Source: Dryococelus australis
Lineage: Eukaryota > Arthropoda > Insecta > Phasmatodea > Phasmatidae
Assembly: GCA_029891345.1 (NCBI GenBank)
Contig: CM056994.1
Coordinates: 142,746,457-142,810,456, forward strand
Direction of reading: 5' to 3'
DNA: 64,000 nt
Below, in pieces: positions 25,255 through 37,059 of this stretch. The notes under the pieces are model-generated. The model saw only the letters and a list, made by a program, of their open reading frames with translations, did no database searches and was not told the origin of the DNA. A program made the translations under genes and the position numbers. Position 1 is the stretch's first letter. Every line of letters starts with the position of its first letter.

Positions 25255-27104
25255 AATCACATGCATTGCACTGCCTTTTTCTTTTCGTCTTGTGTGAGAT
25301 TTCTGAAATGTCACAGTGTAACATCCAACACTAATATCCGATCAGGTTAACGTTTCATTTACCTTGGTATCTTCTTTATATATCCTTAATGTTTTGGTAG
25401 AAACACTCCCATTATTCCTCGCTCACTGCACCAAGATTTTAAGACAAGAAGTCCAAGTGAGAATTCAGAAAATGAAGTTTTAAACTCATTGAGCATCCCA
25501 GGATGTTGAAGGTCTCCTTCATATTTTCGACTGCCATTACGTAGTACGAGGCCTTGTTGTTTCGAAGGAACTTAGTAACCAAACTTTTGAAAGCACGCTC
25601 CTTTTTTAATCTCTGTCGACGTATCCAGGAAATGTTCATTTGACATCTGTCTTCTTATGTCTGGCCCAACAAAACTGCCCTCTTTTAGCTTCGCCTCTGG
25701 CAAATGAGGGTCCAGACTGCAGAGGTAGGTACTTGAAGCATGTTCCATCCTTTGGCAAGTATTTGAAAAACTATTTCATTATTCCTAGCTTTATGTGGAG
25801 AGGTGGCAGAAGGATTTTCCTTGTATCAACCAAGCTTGTTCTCAAAATGTTTTTCCCCCCAGGTCCAAGAGATGTTCTTTGAGACCAATGTTTTTCTTCC
25901 CAATGGTGACTTCTTGCTCAGCTGGTCCATTCACACAGGAAACACGGGTACTTAATACAACCAGTCTGCTGACCAAAAAACATGCATAACACTTTCAGAT
26001 CTCCACAGATCATACAGTTTTGTTTTGATATTTTATCTTTGTCAGAACCAGTTCCGGATTCTTATACTTTTCTTTAAGACGCATTGAATGACTAACAGGT
26101 AATGAAGCATATGTGTTGCAATTGTGCAAAATCACTGTCTTTAGACTTATTTTGGTGAAACCGATGTAAAGTCTCGCCTTCCCTTCTTTGCACTCAACGT
26201 TAAAACTTATTTATCAAACCAGGAATATCACTGCAGTATACTAAGGCACCCTCTTGTAAAAAGTAGGGGTTAAAATCTTGTTCCCTATTCCTGTACCAAT
26301 GAAGAGATGTTCCTGTTGCTAGCAGATTCTTTTCTTTAAAGCTGGAGCCTGAGATCTCAGATTTGTCTTTAGGTAACCCTAAATAAGTGATTAAATAATT
26401 GAGTTCGTACTGTGTAAACTGTGGAGGACCTACCCCTTCTATAGCACACTGAAATTCCTCATCAATCGTATCATCTGAATCACATTCATCCGTGGAAACA
26501 TTTATTCTTTCTGGTGGACAAGGGACAGGAACCTTTGGGCCATGAGGAAATGGGCGTATAGCAGATGGAAGATTTGAATATGCAATAGCTTTCTTATTTT
26601 TAGAGCAATAGCCTTTAACATCAGAACTGCAAATATAGGAACCATCTGTTACAAATTGGATTTTAGTTTTAAGTTTACATGGTCAAAAACGAGCAAACAT
26701 ATATTAAAAAGTTTTTATTAAGTTGTCATTCATGTCGCATATACAACAGAGATGATAACAAAACATTTTGTTTTTATACAAGGAGAAAGTAATCACATGT
26801 TAATTTTAATTTACCTACTCAACATCATCACTATGATTCTTTTGCTCCCTCCATAACATTGATACACCAAATCAGAATTCTTTATTCTTGCCTTTAGGCC
26901 ATTTCCTTAGATACACTACACAAACATAACACACATTGCTTGGAGCCCATATTTTGTTTACATCTATATAATTTTCACTCCAAAATATGCATAATACATA
27001 TTCCGAACGAAATCTGCAATGCTTCTCCCATGTTTCTTAATCATGAACTCACCACAAACATAGCAGAATATATCTGGAGAATTAAAACAACCTCTATTAG
27101 CCAT
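25255..27104 (-). pseudogene. Broken copy of an uncharacterised multicopy arthropod ORF family
   Basis: Minus strand, start MANRGCFNSPDIFCYVCGEF at 27104. It continues with YYAYFGVK, then the AIRPFPHGPKVPVPCPP block (about 26570-26510), PCFLCEWTS (about 25915), LLPPLHIKLGIMK (about 25810), LGCSMSLKLHFLNSHLDF (about 25500) and finally NLGAVSEEWECF and RRYQGK (about 25430-25350). These blocks in this order match a repetitive, uncharacterised protein family common in insect and crustacean genomes and often suspected to be transposon-derived. The N-terminal CxxC and later Cys/His pairs suggest zinc binding. At least one in-frame stop interrupts the LPPLHIKLG block, and several frame changes break the rest. 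Function unknown. Confidence 0.65.
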
Positions 27105-28479
27105 GTTGTACAAGTCACTACATGATATAACAAAGGTTAGGAAAATGTTACCATAGATATAACATATACTATCTATGCCCAAGAACGAATGTACTTTTTT
27201 GACCGTTCTAAAGAAAGACATTTCACCATGGCCACAGCACTGTCTCCCCAATTAAAAACTAACTCTGGTGGTTGTCAACATGTCCAGTATGTCAGAAGAA
27301 ATTTTTTTACAATGTAAATGACAACGCAAACAACTACTTCCAGTACTGTCAAATAAAGTGCGCTCGTTTGTGAGACAGACCATACATTACACATAAACGG
27401 TTTAATTTCAAAACTTAGACATATGAGCCTTGGATTGTGAATGCTACAAGATCACCAGCATGACAATAACATCACAAATAAAATATCACTTTGTGGGAAA
27501 ATGGTGCGTGATAGAGCGTTTTCGTTATAATTACTTAACCAAGAGATAACAGTGTGAAAAAGTTTTTTCATCGCCGGCCTGTGAATTTTCTTGACTTATC
27601 CTAACGTAGAAGTCTCTCTCCCAGGAACCAGAACCTTTAAGAATATCAATGCAATGGTAGCTAACAAATATAGATTGGCAAATGCTGAAGTTGCGTAGTT
27701 CGAACCAATCATCAGTCATGTCAGTAAAAACAGACGATTTCCGTGACAACTCAGATACAGGAGCCAGTGACTGGACTCTAAACCGAGGAGAGATTTGATA
27801 AAACAAATGTATTTTTCAAACGTCTAGCATATTTAAATGTTGCAAAAAATTCTGACCGAGTTTCTCTTCCCCTGAGATACATAATACCCATTAAAGGAGA
27901 TGTGACGTAAGAGTTACCTATCCTGCATTATCAGTGGCATAGGATAGCATGGCCGAAGTGCTAAATTTATTCTTACGAAGAACCACCAGCACAGAATACC
28001 CGAAGTCAAGATTCCCCAAAAACTTGTAAGGAAGGTATTTGTGCTTGCCTCCGCTTGCTTCCTTCCTAGGAATCAGTCTTACTAGTACTTATAAAAAGAG
28101 ACTCCGAACAAAAAGGCTGCCGGCTGTTGAGCTGTGGAATCGCCTACATCTACGATTTGGTTATATTAAGGCCACCTGAGGTTCAAAAATTCAATGTCTT
28201 CCACTCAAAACGACCCGTTTGGCTTTCGAAAACACGTCTTCGTCCCCAAAATTCTCTTCCCCTATCTCAAAAACCATTGCAATTTATAAAATAAGTATTT
28301 ACAAGTTTGGTGAGTAGGATGGGGAGGCTTGTTCCTCACGATTAAGGAGCGACGCCCCATTGTTATCAATAACGGAAATAGTTGTTAAAACATTAACCAC
28401 ACTTTCAAATAAATGTTTTTTTGAAATAATTTAAATAAATAATTTTAATTTGAAATATATATTAATATTATAAAGAGGT
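27105..28479. other. Unassigned stretch
   Basis: A 91-residue minus-strand open stretch (27531-27806) and a GC-richer patch at 27900-28400 are not recognised. It might contain upstream parts of the preceding multicopy family. Confidence 0.3.
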
Positions 28480-29040
28480 AATGTGAGTTTGTTTGGTATT
28501 ATGTAATGGCTAATCTCGGAAAATACATAGCCGATTTTTTCAATTATTTCAGTGCTAGAAAGCTACATTCCTCCAGATGGACAAGGCTTTTTTAAATTTT
28601 TAAAGAATCTTGAAAAGTTTTAAAATTTGCAGTACAAGTAGGAGAAAAATATGAGCTACTTGATTGCTCTCTAAGCATGCTCTTCCAAAACTGTAGGGCA
28701 GACACTTCTAAATCTTTCACTGTCAGAAAGCTACATTTTTTCAGATAGACATAGGCTATGTTAAAAAAAATTCTTGAGAAATTTCCAAATATGTCAAATT
28801 AGTCGCAGAAAAATGAGCTATTGACTGCTTTCTAAATATGTTCTACCAAAACTACATTGCCGATTCTTATAATTCTTTCATTGTTGGAAAGCTACATTCA
28901 TCCGAATGGACATAGGCTGTGTTTAATTTAAAAATAAATTTCTTGAGAAATTTAAATTTGTATACCAATTCGGAGAAAAATGAGCTACTTGTATGCTTTC
29001 TAAACACGCTCTCCCAAAACCATTCAAGATATATTGAAGC
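28480..29040 (+). repeat. ~165-bp tandem units
   Basis: The landmark gaaagctacatt occurs at about 28557, 28726 and 28888 (spacing 169 and 162 bp), each followed by a variant of gacataggctatgtt, then gagaaaaatgagctact and gctttctaa. Units diverge by perhaps a quarter of their positions. Confidence 0.75.
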
Positions 29041-29054
29041 CATAATACACGAAA

Positions 29055-30125
29055 ATGTCGCAAGTTTTCGCAGGTAGTTGTAGGTAGCCACAAGTAGTCG
29101 CAACTTGTAGCGGATACTAGCAGGTTATCGCAAGTAGTTGCAAGTAGTCGTATGTAGTCGCAGGTAGTCGCAAGTAGTCACAGGTTGTCACAGGTTGTCG
29201 AAAGTTGTCTCAAGTAGTAGCATGCAGGCGCAGGTAGTCACAGATTGTCGTAAGTGTTCACAAGTATTCTCAGGTAGCCGCAAGTAGTTGCAAGTAGTCG
29301 CAGGTTGTAGGAAGTTGTCGCAGTTATCCGAAAGTAGTCGCAGGTAGTCGCATGTAATCGCAGGTAGTCACAAATTTTCGCAGGTTGTCGCAAGTAGTCA
29401 CAGGTTTTCACAAATTCTCGCAAGTAGTCACAGGTAGTCGCAATTAGCCGCACGTAGTCGCAGATAGTCACAGGTAGACACAGGTAGTCGTAAGTAATCG
29501 CAGGTTGTCGTAAGTTAGTAAGGTAGTCACAGGAAGGCACAGCTTGTGTCCAGTTATCGCAGCTAATCGCAGACTTTCTCAAGTTGTCGCAGGATGTCAG
29601 AGGTTGGCGAAGATTGTTGCAGTTAGATGCAGGTAGTCGCAGGTAGTAACGGGTAGTCGCGGGTAGCCGCAAGTTGTCACAAGTCGTAACACGTAGGCCC
29701 GAGAAGTCGCAGGTTGTCGCAAGTAGTCGCAGATAGTCGCAGATAGTCGCAAGTTGTCGCAGGTAGTCGCTGGTAGTCATGGGTAGTCACAGATTGTCGC
29801 AAGTTGTCACAGGTAGTCGCAAGTAGTCACAGGTAATCATGGGTAGTCGCAGATAGTCTCGGATAGTCGCAGGTAGTCACGGGTAGTAACAGGTAGTCGC
29901 AGGTTGTAGAAAGTTGTGGCATGTAGTCACGGATAATCACGGGTAGTCACAGGTAGTTACAGCTAGTCCTGGGTATTCACAGTTAGTCATGTGTAGTCAT
30001 AGGTAGTCGCAGATATTCATGAGTAGTCGCAGGTTGTCGCAACTTGTCACAGGTAGTTATGGGTGGTCACGGGTATTCGCAGGCTGTCATGGGTAGTCGC
30101 GTGTACTTACAGGCGGTCTGCAAGT
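29055..30125 (+). repeat. 10-bp minisatellite, roughly 105 degenerate copies
   Basis: Consensus gtagtcgcag/gtagtcgcaa with variants gttgtcacag, gtagtcatgg and gtagtcacgg. The 10-bp phase is held over about 1.07 kb with rare slips. A 180-residue minus-strand open stretch of the type DYLRLLATTC repeated is a product of the 30-bp (3-unit) codon phase and is not evidence of a gene. Confidence 0.95.
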
Positions 30126-30130
30126 TATAA

Positions 30131-31141
30131 TATAATTCTAAATTTCTAAGATGCATATATATATTATATATATATCATTACTATCACTGGACTCGTCTTG
30201 TCGAAGTGAATACGTTTGTGATGTTATAACCATTGTCACACAATGACAAGAACATCATAAAGGATTTAAAATCCACAGTTTGACTGCGTTCTCGCCACTT
30301 CACTTACAAATGAAAACCCAACCATCACTTAATACCAACAATTATCCTCTCCACTTTCCCTTACCCCTTACCCTCAACAACTAAGTATTACCTCACAGTC
30401 CCAACCCATCATACCAACCATTCTTTGGTGTTCCTTAGAAAGAAATTGTTTAAAATGTCATGCGATTTATAATGCCAAGACATTCGCGGCCCCGTATATC
30501 GGAAATGGGCTTTGGCCATCAGCGATCGACAGTCAAATATATGCAAACCCTCCAAAGTTTCGTCAACCTCAATCACCCTAACACCCTCCACTCATTCTCT
30601 CAACCACCACAATGAAACCCTCCCCCTTGTTCTTCCCCCCTCCTACCATCACGCACCAACCACCACCCCCCCCCCCCCCGCCCCTTGTCGACAATACCAG
30701 TGGATTGCACTCGTCTCTCTACACGTTATTCCACAAATTTAATTCCGGCCACATAACATACATTAGTTTGAAACAGAAAGGGTCTGTATAATCAAATGTA
30801 TTGCATTTAGAGTTGTTATTAATTAAAATTTGAAAATATTATAATTTATGAATATATTTGTTACTACATATCGAACATGAAGGTTTAATTGAAAATCGAT
30901 AAGGCGTACATAAATTCCAAACTATAAAAATGTATGATTTCTCATGACACCTGTGAATATGCGGAAATAAAAGAGTTTTCAGAAGGATCGAATAAACAAA
31001 ACTTAGTCACAAAGTCCTTATACCACACTAATGCACAACGAGTAGAAAATCTTAAATATGTTATATGTTATATGCACCATCGCAAAATAAAACTCGTTAC
31101 TTGCATTCGTAAAAATACTGAAATTTCCTATTTATTTTGCG
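30131..31141. other. Non-coding stretch with TA run and C-rich tract
   Basis: A TA-rich run at 30155-30175. C-rich, strand-asymmetric tracts at 30300-30420 and 30590-30690, including an uninterrupted run of about 14 C near 30666. The C-rich stretches resemble, in reverse complement, the G-rich terminal region of the Polinton described at 55500-56000. No gene seen. Confidence 0.4.
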
Positions 31142-31560
31142 ATGCTAGCGCCAGTCGCTCCCTACACTAGCGCTCGTCGCCGGACATTTATAATGACTCT
31201 GTGGCCACATGCGCGCTCCTTGGCCAACTTCTCCCTCCCGAGTTCTCCCTCTTCTCCCTACTTCCGACCTGCTCCTCCTTTCGCCACCTTGGGTTGTCTT
31301 CTTAAGCCCATGCACTGCCCCTCCCTTCCATCTTACGCGATCAACTTGGGTAACGACGGCGCAGGTTTGTCAGCTGCATTTCACGGCAATTTGCAGCGAT
31401 TAATCCGCCAGTGTGGTGGATTGTGAGTTTTCGAGCCCTCATGCGAGCTACATTTTTTTTGGTGTGTTTCGGTTTTTGGAATGGTGATGCCTGCTCAATT
31501 ATCGTCTGAGTTCATGATGTGCCTCGTGTGGCTTGAGCGTAATTAACATGAACAGTGAGT
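31142..31560 (+). promoter_or_regulatory. GC-rich, promoter-like island with a possible first exon
   Basis: An abrupt GC-rich, pyrimidine-rich island in AT-rich surroundings, with several CpGs. It ends at about 31548 with atgaacagtgagtact, which contains a good 5' splice donor (CA/GTGAGTA). That makes it a candidate 5' UTR/first exon on the plus strand. The overlapping open stretches (31142-31426, 31209-31403) have no known motif. No downstream exon was found. It could equally be an LTR fragment. Inference only. Confidence 0.3.
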
Positions 31561-32069
31561 ACTTACTTCAAGCTTGCCTGAGCTGTCAATTTTGCGGGCG
31601 TTCAGTTAAATATCCAAGTTAATACTTTGCAATTTCGCTTATTAGTTCGTGGACACATGCTTAGTTAGCGACTGGTGTCTTTAAGTGTTACGTGTTGGTA
31701 TTTATCTGCCATAACGTTATTCATACTCTTGTTTGGTGTAGCATATATTGTACGAGAACTTCCAGTTTTGCTCAGAGTTGGCTATGAAAGGGCACAAGAT
31801 GTCACCCAGCTCCACAAACCTGCAGTTTTCAGCCTGACTACACTCTAAATCAGAATCAGTTATTTTTTACTGATTGTCAGTTACAACTGATCCATCTGGA
31901 ATCTGTAGAAAAAGTATCACTAATTGATCAGTTAAAAGAAATCTACTAATTAAAGCAGTAGAAAACTACTTATTTATAGTTGTTATTAATAAATACGCAC
32001 AGAGCTGTCCTATGTGATGTAAGTTAGGTACGATTTATTTTGTCGCAGAATATAATCATTGTCTACAAA

Positions 32070-32170
32070 AAACCGTTTTTGGAGGTGGTTGGGCTCGAAC
32101 CTCCACCCATAAAGCAAAGTGTGATGAAGCTTTCATGATCAGCCCTACTTTACCAATGCCAAATGTGTGC
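32070..32170 (-). repeat. tRNA-like segment in left arm of the foldback element
   Basis: Minus strand reads ggcattggtaaagtagggc (A-box-like) and gggtggaggttcgagcccaa (B-box-like), the counterpart of the right-arm segment. Confidence 0.5.
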
Positions 32171-32434
32171 TCGTATTGTTGGTACTAAACCACAAAATGT
32201 AATGTTAAATATTGCTGTTAAGTTTCGTGATGTGAAAGTATTTCTTGTTGTCGAAATATACAGATTTTTGCGCAAGTACATGTCTTTCTATCTTTAGTTT
32301 AGTTCGGATTGTGTGCTTTAAAAAATAAATATAGTGGTCTCAATGTACGAGTTTATTGATATCCACCACGATACGCCATTTTACAATGCAATCAGACAAA
32401 TCTAAGTTTATGTTACTACGCAAATACGAGACCA

Positions 32435-32530
32435 TTTCTCTCAGTGGTAGAGTAGCAGAGATGGTAGAATATCAGCCAAAAGAAACAAGAGAATGTGTTG
32501 CGCTTTGGGGTGGGGGTTCGATACCAACCA
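32435..32530 (+). repeat. tRNA-like segment in right arm of the foldback element
   Basis: Contains tcagtggtagagtagcag (A-box-like) and gggggttcgataccaacc (B-box-like). The spacing is longer than in a tRNA, so it is not a tRNA gene, but it could be a Pol III promoter relic. The left arm holds the mirrored counterpart. Confidence 0.5.
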
Positions 32531-32796
32531 CTTCCAATATTTCCTTGTACATGTAGGCTAATAATTTTGTTTTGCGGCAAAAATATTTGTATACCTAATT
32601 TATTTCAAACTGTAATGGACGGTTTTCAATACATGTGCTATTTATTAATCGACAATAAATAACTGATTTTATACGGTTTGTATTAGTGGATTTCTTTTAA
32701 CTGAAAAGATTAGTAGTTTTCTTTTTCTACTGACTCCGGATGGAGCAGTTTCAACTGACAATCAGTAAAAACTAACTGATTCTGATTTAGAGTGTA

Positions 32797-35149
32797 TTTG
32801 GAGTGGTGCGCAGTAAACATTTTTTGGACGTGAGAGATATTAAAGTCATGGTTGGTTGAAAGTTCTGTAATTAAATTCTGCCAGCCTGAGACCGCGTGTT
32901 CCAGTTTAACTTTGTACCGATAGTATACTTTCCTGGAGCTGCCACTACGCACTTTGCTTGGTACATTCGACACCGCCGAGTCGTCCTCGTTCCCCGCAGG
33001 GTTGGAAATAAATCAATATCGCGTGCGTTCAGGAATGTCTAAGCACTCGTGTAAGATCTCTAAAAATTGCTATATGCCATTGAAACTATAATCCTCTGTT
33101 AATTGAATACTGAATAATATGTTTTCTATGTGATAAGACACCTAGTGACGTGTCACGAACTATTGATTCAGAAGGCCGTAAACATATTTGTTGAAATTAT
33201 GCATAGTTGGTTAATGTGAATATGAACTGTATGGTAATGTGGTCCTTGGAATGTTGTATTTTACGGGATGGTTTAAATCCCTGTGTTTAATGGGAAGATA
33301 TTTTACACACGTCTGTGCACCTTTAAAAATATACTCATACAAATTTATACGATTATTTATTAAATGGTATATTAGCGCTGGTGATGAGCATGGTATTGTG
33401 CGTAAAGTTGAACGAGAGTTTTATGCGCTGGAGCGCTTCTTCTTATTTTGTATGTTTTATTAGTTGGGTATTTGTAGAGTCACGCGTTGTGAGGCGTGGC
33501 CTAAACTATAATTGATTCAGAATACGTTATATTATGGTTGATGCCTGGGGTTTGTTTTTTAAAACATTGGTCTAGTATTCACACTTTGAATTATGGCGAA
33601 TGAATTATAACGAACTGTGGCTGGCCACGCAAGAAAGCAAGTAATAATGCAAATTATAGCCTAGAGTTTCAAAGCCTCTGTATGAGAGTGATTCACCTTA
33701 AGACGGTAAATTTAGATAATGTTCAGTACCCAAGAATATATATAAAAGTGCAACATTTTAATTAATTTTATTGTATCCAACACTACGGAGAGTATGTTGT
33801 GTATTTATAATGTCTATGCTGGTTAAATGGTAATGAAAAGAAGTACCTGAACATGAATACAACATTAATTCTAGTCTTGATATCATTAAATGATTGAACT
33901 CTTTCTACTTTTGTACATGCAGTAGTTAAAGGTTTTTGAATGTTTGGAAGTGAATTGTGTTTACCAATATTATGAAGAGTTATGAACACTGCAAGACGGA
34001 AAAAAACAATTAAATTGTCTGTTATCCTGATGTATGTGTTTAAATAAATATTCTTGCCTTGTGGTCCTTGGTAAGGCACAATTTATCATATAGTTATGCA
34101 GTATATATATATTTTTTATTACCAAAATGTAATTTTCTTTTTAATGAATTATATTAACAGCTTAGCTAATGCATACGATCACGAAAATTTCGATTATGAT
34201 GACATGTCTATAAAAATGGCTTAATAAAAATTATGTGTTTAATTAAACTTATCGGTAGATTTATTTAAAGTTTTCTTTCAAGTCACAAGAACAGTAAGCC
34301 ACAAAAATAATATTATATTTCTAAATGTTTCTTTCCTTTACACTCGTGGGCACTGTGAAATTTCTTATTAAAGCAATATATGAAACATAAGCCAAATATT
34401 TCAATATATTTATTTAAATGAATTTTTAAATGAAAATAACATGGTTTAACCTAGGTTCTTGCCATCATTAGCATAGTCTTCAAAATAATTTTGATCCAGG
34501 ACCTATGATTGTAAAGGGCTAAGGGACTTACGATATATAACGAGAAATAAGTAATCCAGAAATGAAAATGTTCAGACTTACAGTGAAGTAAAATTTCCGC
34601 GCAACCATTGTATTCAGGTATCGGAAGCTTAACGAGTATACGAACTGAAGATATATCAGTATACAAAGAGCCAAAATGGAAATAACGTAGTTGAATGACA
34701 AAAAGTACTGCTAAGAGAATGCTAATATCAATCAAAAATTAACTACAGAAAAAAATACCACCATTAACTTGAAGATCCGTGAACGCTACTGGCATTAATC
34801 GTCTTACACATTACAACAATTATCATAAAATTCATTATTTCAGTAGAAATTTAACCTTTAATTGGATCATGTATCTTTCTTCAGAGTCGTTAACAATTTT
34901 TTATTCCTTTAAATGAATTTAACCGAAGTTTTTGGAGAATATAGTAAATTTTATATACTTTTGAAATTCATATGATCAGGCTAGTGAAATGCAGCCTGCA
35001 AGCATAATTTCTGACTCCAGGACATATGTATGCAATGATAAGTGGTACTTTCTATGTAAAAAATAAAGGTGAATATAATTACTGAAGTATTATGCCCAGA
35101 CTCGTGAAATTCAGTAGAAAAGGATAATTTTTGGAGCCGATAATGTATT
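32797..35149. other. Non-coding stretch
   Basis: A GC-richer patch at 32880-33010 and four short open stretches (up to 98 residues) show no recognisable motif. Otherwise AT-rich. Confidence 0.35.
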
Positions 35150-35560
35150 TATAGGATGTTCATGGTAAAATGAGCATTTTGGAAAGCCCTGCTTAGTATC
35201 TACTTGTATACACGTTGTGTATTCCTCCGCCTCATTGTCATTGGCCTCATCACTTTATTCATGTCTTGGTCAAAGGAAACTGAAATTATTAAGAAAGTAA
35301 GTACTCAACAAATCTGTTCATTTTTACACTTCGACGCATTAAAAAACAGAAAGCTAAATAAATAAATTTAAGTTATCCCAAACGGTTACTTAACACTTTT
35401 TATTCGACGTTAAGATAAGGAACTACTTTCCATCCATCGTTACCAACTTTACTGGGCGAATGTCACTCAGTGTACCCATTAAAGAATATGCATGCAAGGG
35501 CATTGACTTTTTCTAAGGTTAATTTCTACAGTGCTCACTTTATCGTGAACAGCTTTTATA
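35150..35560. mobile_element. MITE family A, copy 3 (longer, diverged)
   Basis: Starts tataggatgttcatggtaaaa and ends gtgctcactttatcgtgaac + agctttta, the family's inverted ends. At about 410 bp it is longer than the other copies, so it carries extra sequence in the left half. Confidence 0.65.
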
Positions 35561-36069
35561 TGCATAGTTGTCCACTATTATGTTATACGTAAAAAAAAGT
35601 TGTACCATGATGTATTCTCAACGAAATCACATATAGCAGCGTGGTTACGACATAGCGTTTAACAAGTAATAAAATACTGAATCACTTTTTCAGTTTATTC
35701 ATTAAAAATTATTATTTTACACATAAACTCAATACATTAAAAATGTTCGTCCGTGAAAAGTGTGAAAAACTATAGCACACATCACCTATAGATACGTTTC
35801 GCAAACATGAAACCAAGTTTTTTCACACTCATAAACTTTGTGTGGACCTATGGTGAGCAAAGTTCTTGTAGAAGACTCGACACCGATATGCTACTGAAGG
35901 TGCTGGAGATGATACACTAGTGGATACAAATGGTCTGGCAGTCATCCTCTCGAAAGGAGAAGGAAACATTACTACAGTTCAGTTTTGGCAGATACCGACA
36001 CAGGCGATCTGGCGCCTGGTGATGACTTGGCAGGCTAGTTATTCCTACTAGTCGTAGCCAATAGAGGCA
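35561..36069. other. Non-coding stretch
   Basis: Nothing recognisable. Confidence 0.3.
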
Positions 36070-36380
36070 AATATAGGTACTGTAAGCCGTCACACCGACG
36101 ATGGAGGTGGTAGGAACTTTCTCTTGCAGAACCGGCACCCAAGCATCGAAGAAGCCTGCAGTGTGGCTCTACACGACACTATATGTTTGCAGAAAATATC
36201 GCTGTGTTCGAATATCGACCCACACCTTAAACACAAAAAAAAACAACTAATTTTGGGTTTATTCATACAGGCATCAATTGTAATCTTATGTGTCATGAGT
36301 TGGTGCAAAATTCTTTGTCCCCCAAGCTGTAGCTGTAAAGTTGCCCTGCCGATGACGAAACTCCAAAGTAGATTACGCAT
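36070..36380 (-). pseudogene. C2H2 zinc-finger-like fragment
   Basis: A 96-residue minus-strand stretch contains CLRCGSIFEHSDIFCKHIVSC, a C2H2/C2HC-type finger pattern (C-x2-C-x12-H-x3/4-C), and a second start CRFCKRKFLPPP. The second resembles CRFCEKTFIPST in the Polinton zinc-finger ORF at 41520. It may be a stray fragment of such an ORF. No intact gene. Confidence 0.35.
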
Positions 36381-36542
36381 CCAAGGAACTGGTTGGTGTG
36401 GGCGGAAAAACAGAGGATGCTATAAGAACTGACAATGTCAATTCATTTGAAGAAGCGGTCGACTCCACAGAAAACAACAGCAAAAGTGTGGCGCTTTACC
36501 AATCAAATGGTGCTACTGCTGTTATTGTACCTAAGACCGATG

Positions 36543-36544
<2 letters not shown>

Positions 36545-36601
<57 letters not shown>

Positions 36602-36611
36602 CACACACATA
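36545..36611. repeat. (TA)n then (AC)n microsatellite
   Basis: An uninterrupted TA run from about 36546 to 36590, followed by an AC run to about 36609. Confidence 0.95.
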
Positions 36612-37059
36612 CATTAAGTGAGTCAACTGCGCCTATTTTTCAATTCGTATGCAAACCGCACACTATTAGACTGATCTAGCATAACATCAACAGTAGCAGA
36701 ACACCACGTGCACCTAGCATTGATTCGTTGTCAGCAGTAGTAAGCGGTGAACAGATAGTGGTATATCAGCAATGCGTTGAAAAGCAGTCACTTTTCAAAG
36801 AACGTACGTCCGTTTATTGAATTCAGACAGATTATTGCGATGTTTACCGAACACGTTGTTACGCGAAGATTCCGTCTGTAGTAATACACAACCCCCTCGC
36901 TTCGAGCCACTGTGTTTCTTCATGTGACATAACATTAGAGTCATAGCTTTTAATGTCAGTTTCGGCTGTCATCCTAGAGTTTCAAATCAGTACAGCTTGT
37001 CAGAACGAAACGAAATGAAAGGCGTTTTATAAGACTTTTCCAATAAGTAGGTTAAAAGG

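Larger units (their letters stand above)
28480..30130 (+). mobile_element. Composite repeat element with embedded minisatellite, forward copy
   Basis: Starts with ~165-bp tandem units (28480-29040) and continues into a 10-bp minisatellite (29055-30125). A second copy with the same unit sequences lies inverted at 49330-50125. Shared order (165-bp units next to 10-bp array) in both places shows that they are one repeat family. The class is unassigned; sub-repeats of this kind occur in some non-autonomous elements, including Helitron-type ones, but I see no diagnostic ends. Confidence 0.6.
31841..32794. mobile_element. 954-bp foldback element with tRNA-like arms
   Basis: The left end is CACTCTAAATCAGAATCAGT and the right end is its exact inverse; TA lies immediately outside both ends (31839-31840 and 32795-32796), consistent with TA target duplication. 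The inverted repeat extends far inward with mismatches: through the tactgattgtcagtt and ctgtagaaaaag landmarks and on to a B-box-like core in each arm. The left core is at 32087-32102 (minus strand, ggttcgagccc) and the right core is at 32513-32529 (plus strand, gggttcgatacc). No coding capacity. Probably a TA-targeting non-autonomous transposon or an inverted dimer of a SINE-bearing element. Confidence 0.8.

Noticed and set aside
29238..29780. 180-residue minus-strand open stretch with DYLRLLATTC-like decapeptides
   Set aside because: A direct translation of the 10-bp minisatellite (30 bp equals 10 codons). No start context or flanking coding signal.
29055..30125. CRISPR array
   Set aside because: The units are 10 bp with no unique spacers of constant length, and the context is eukaryotic.
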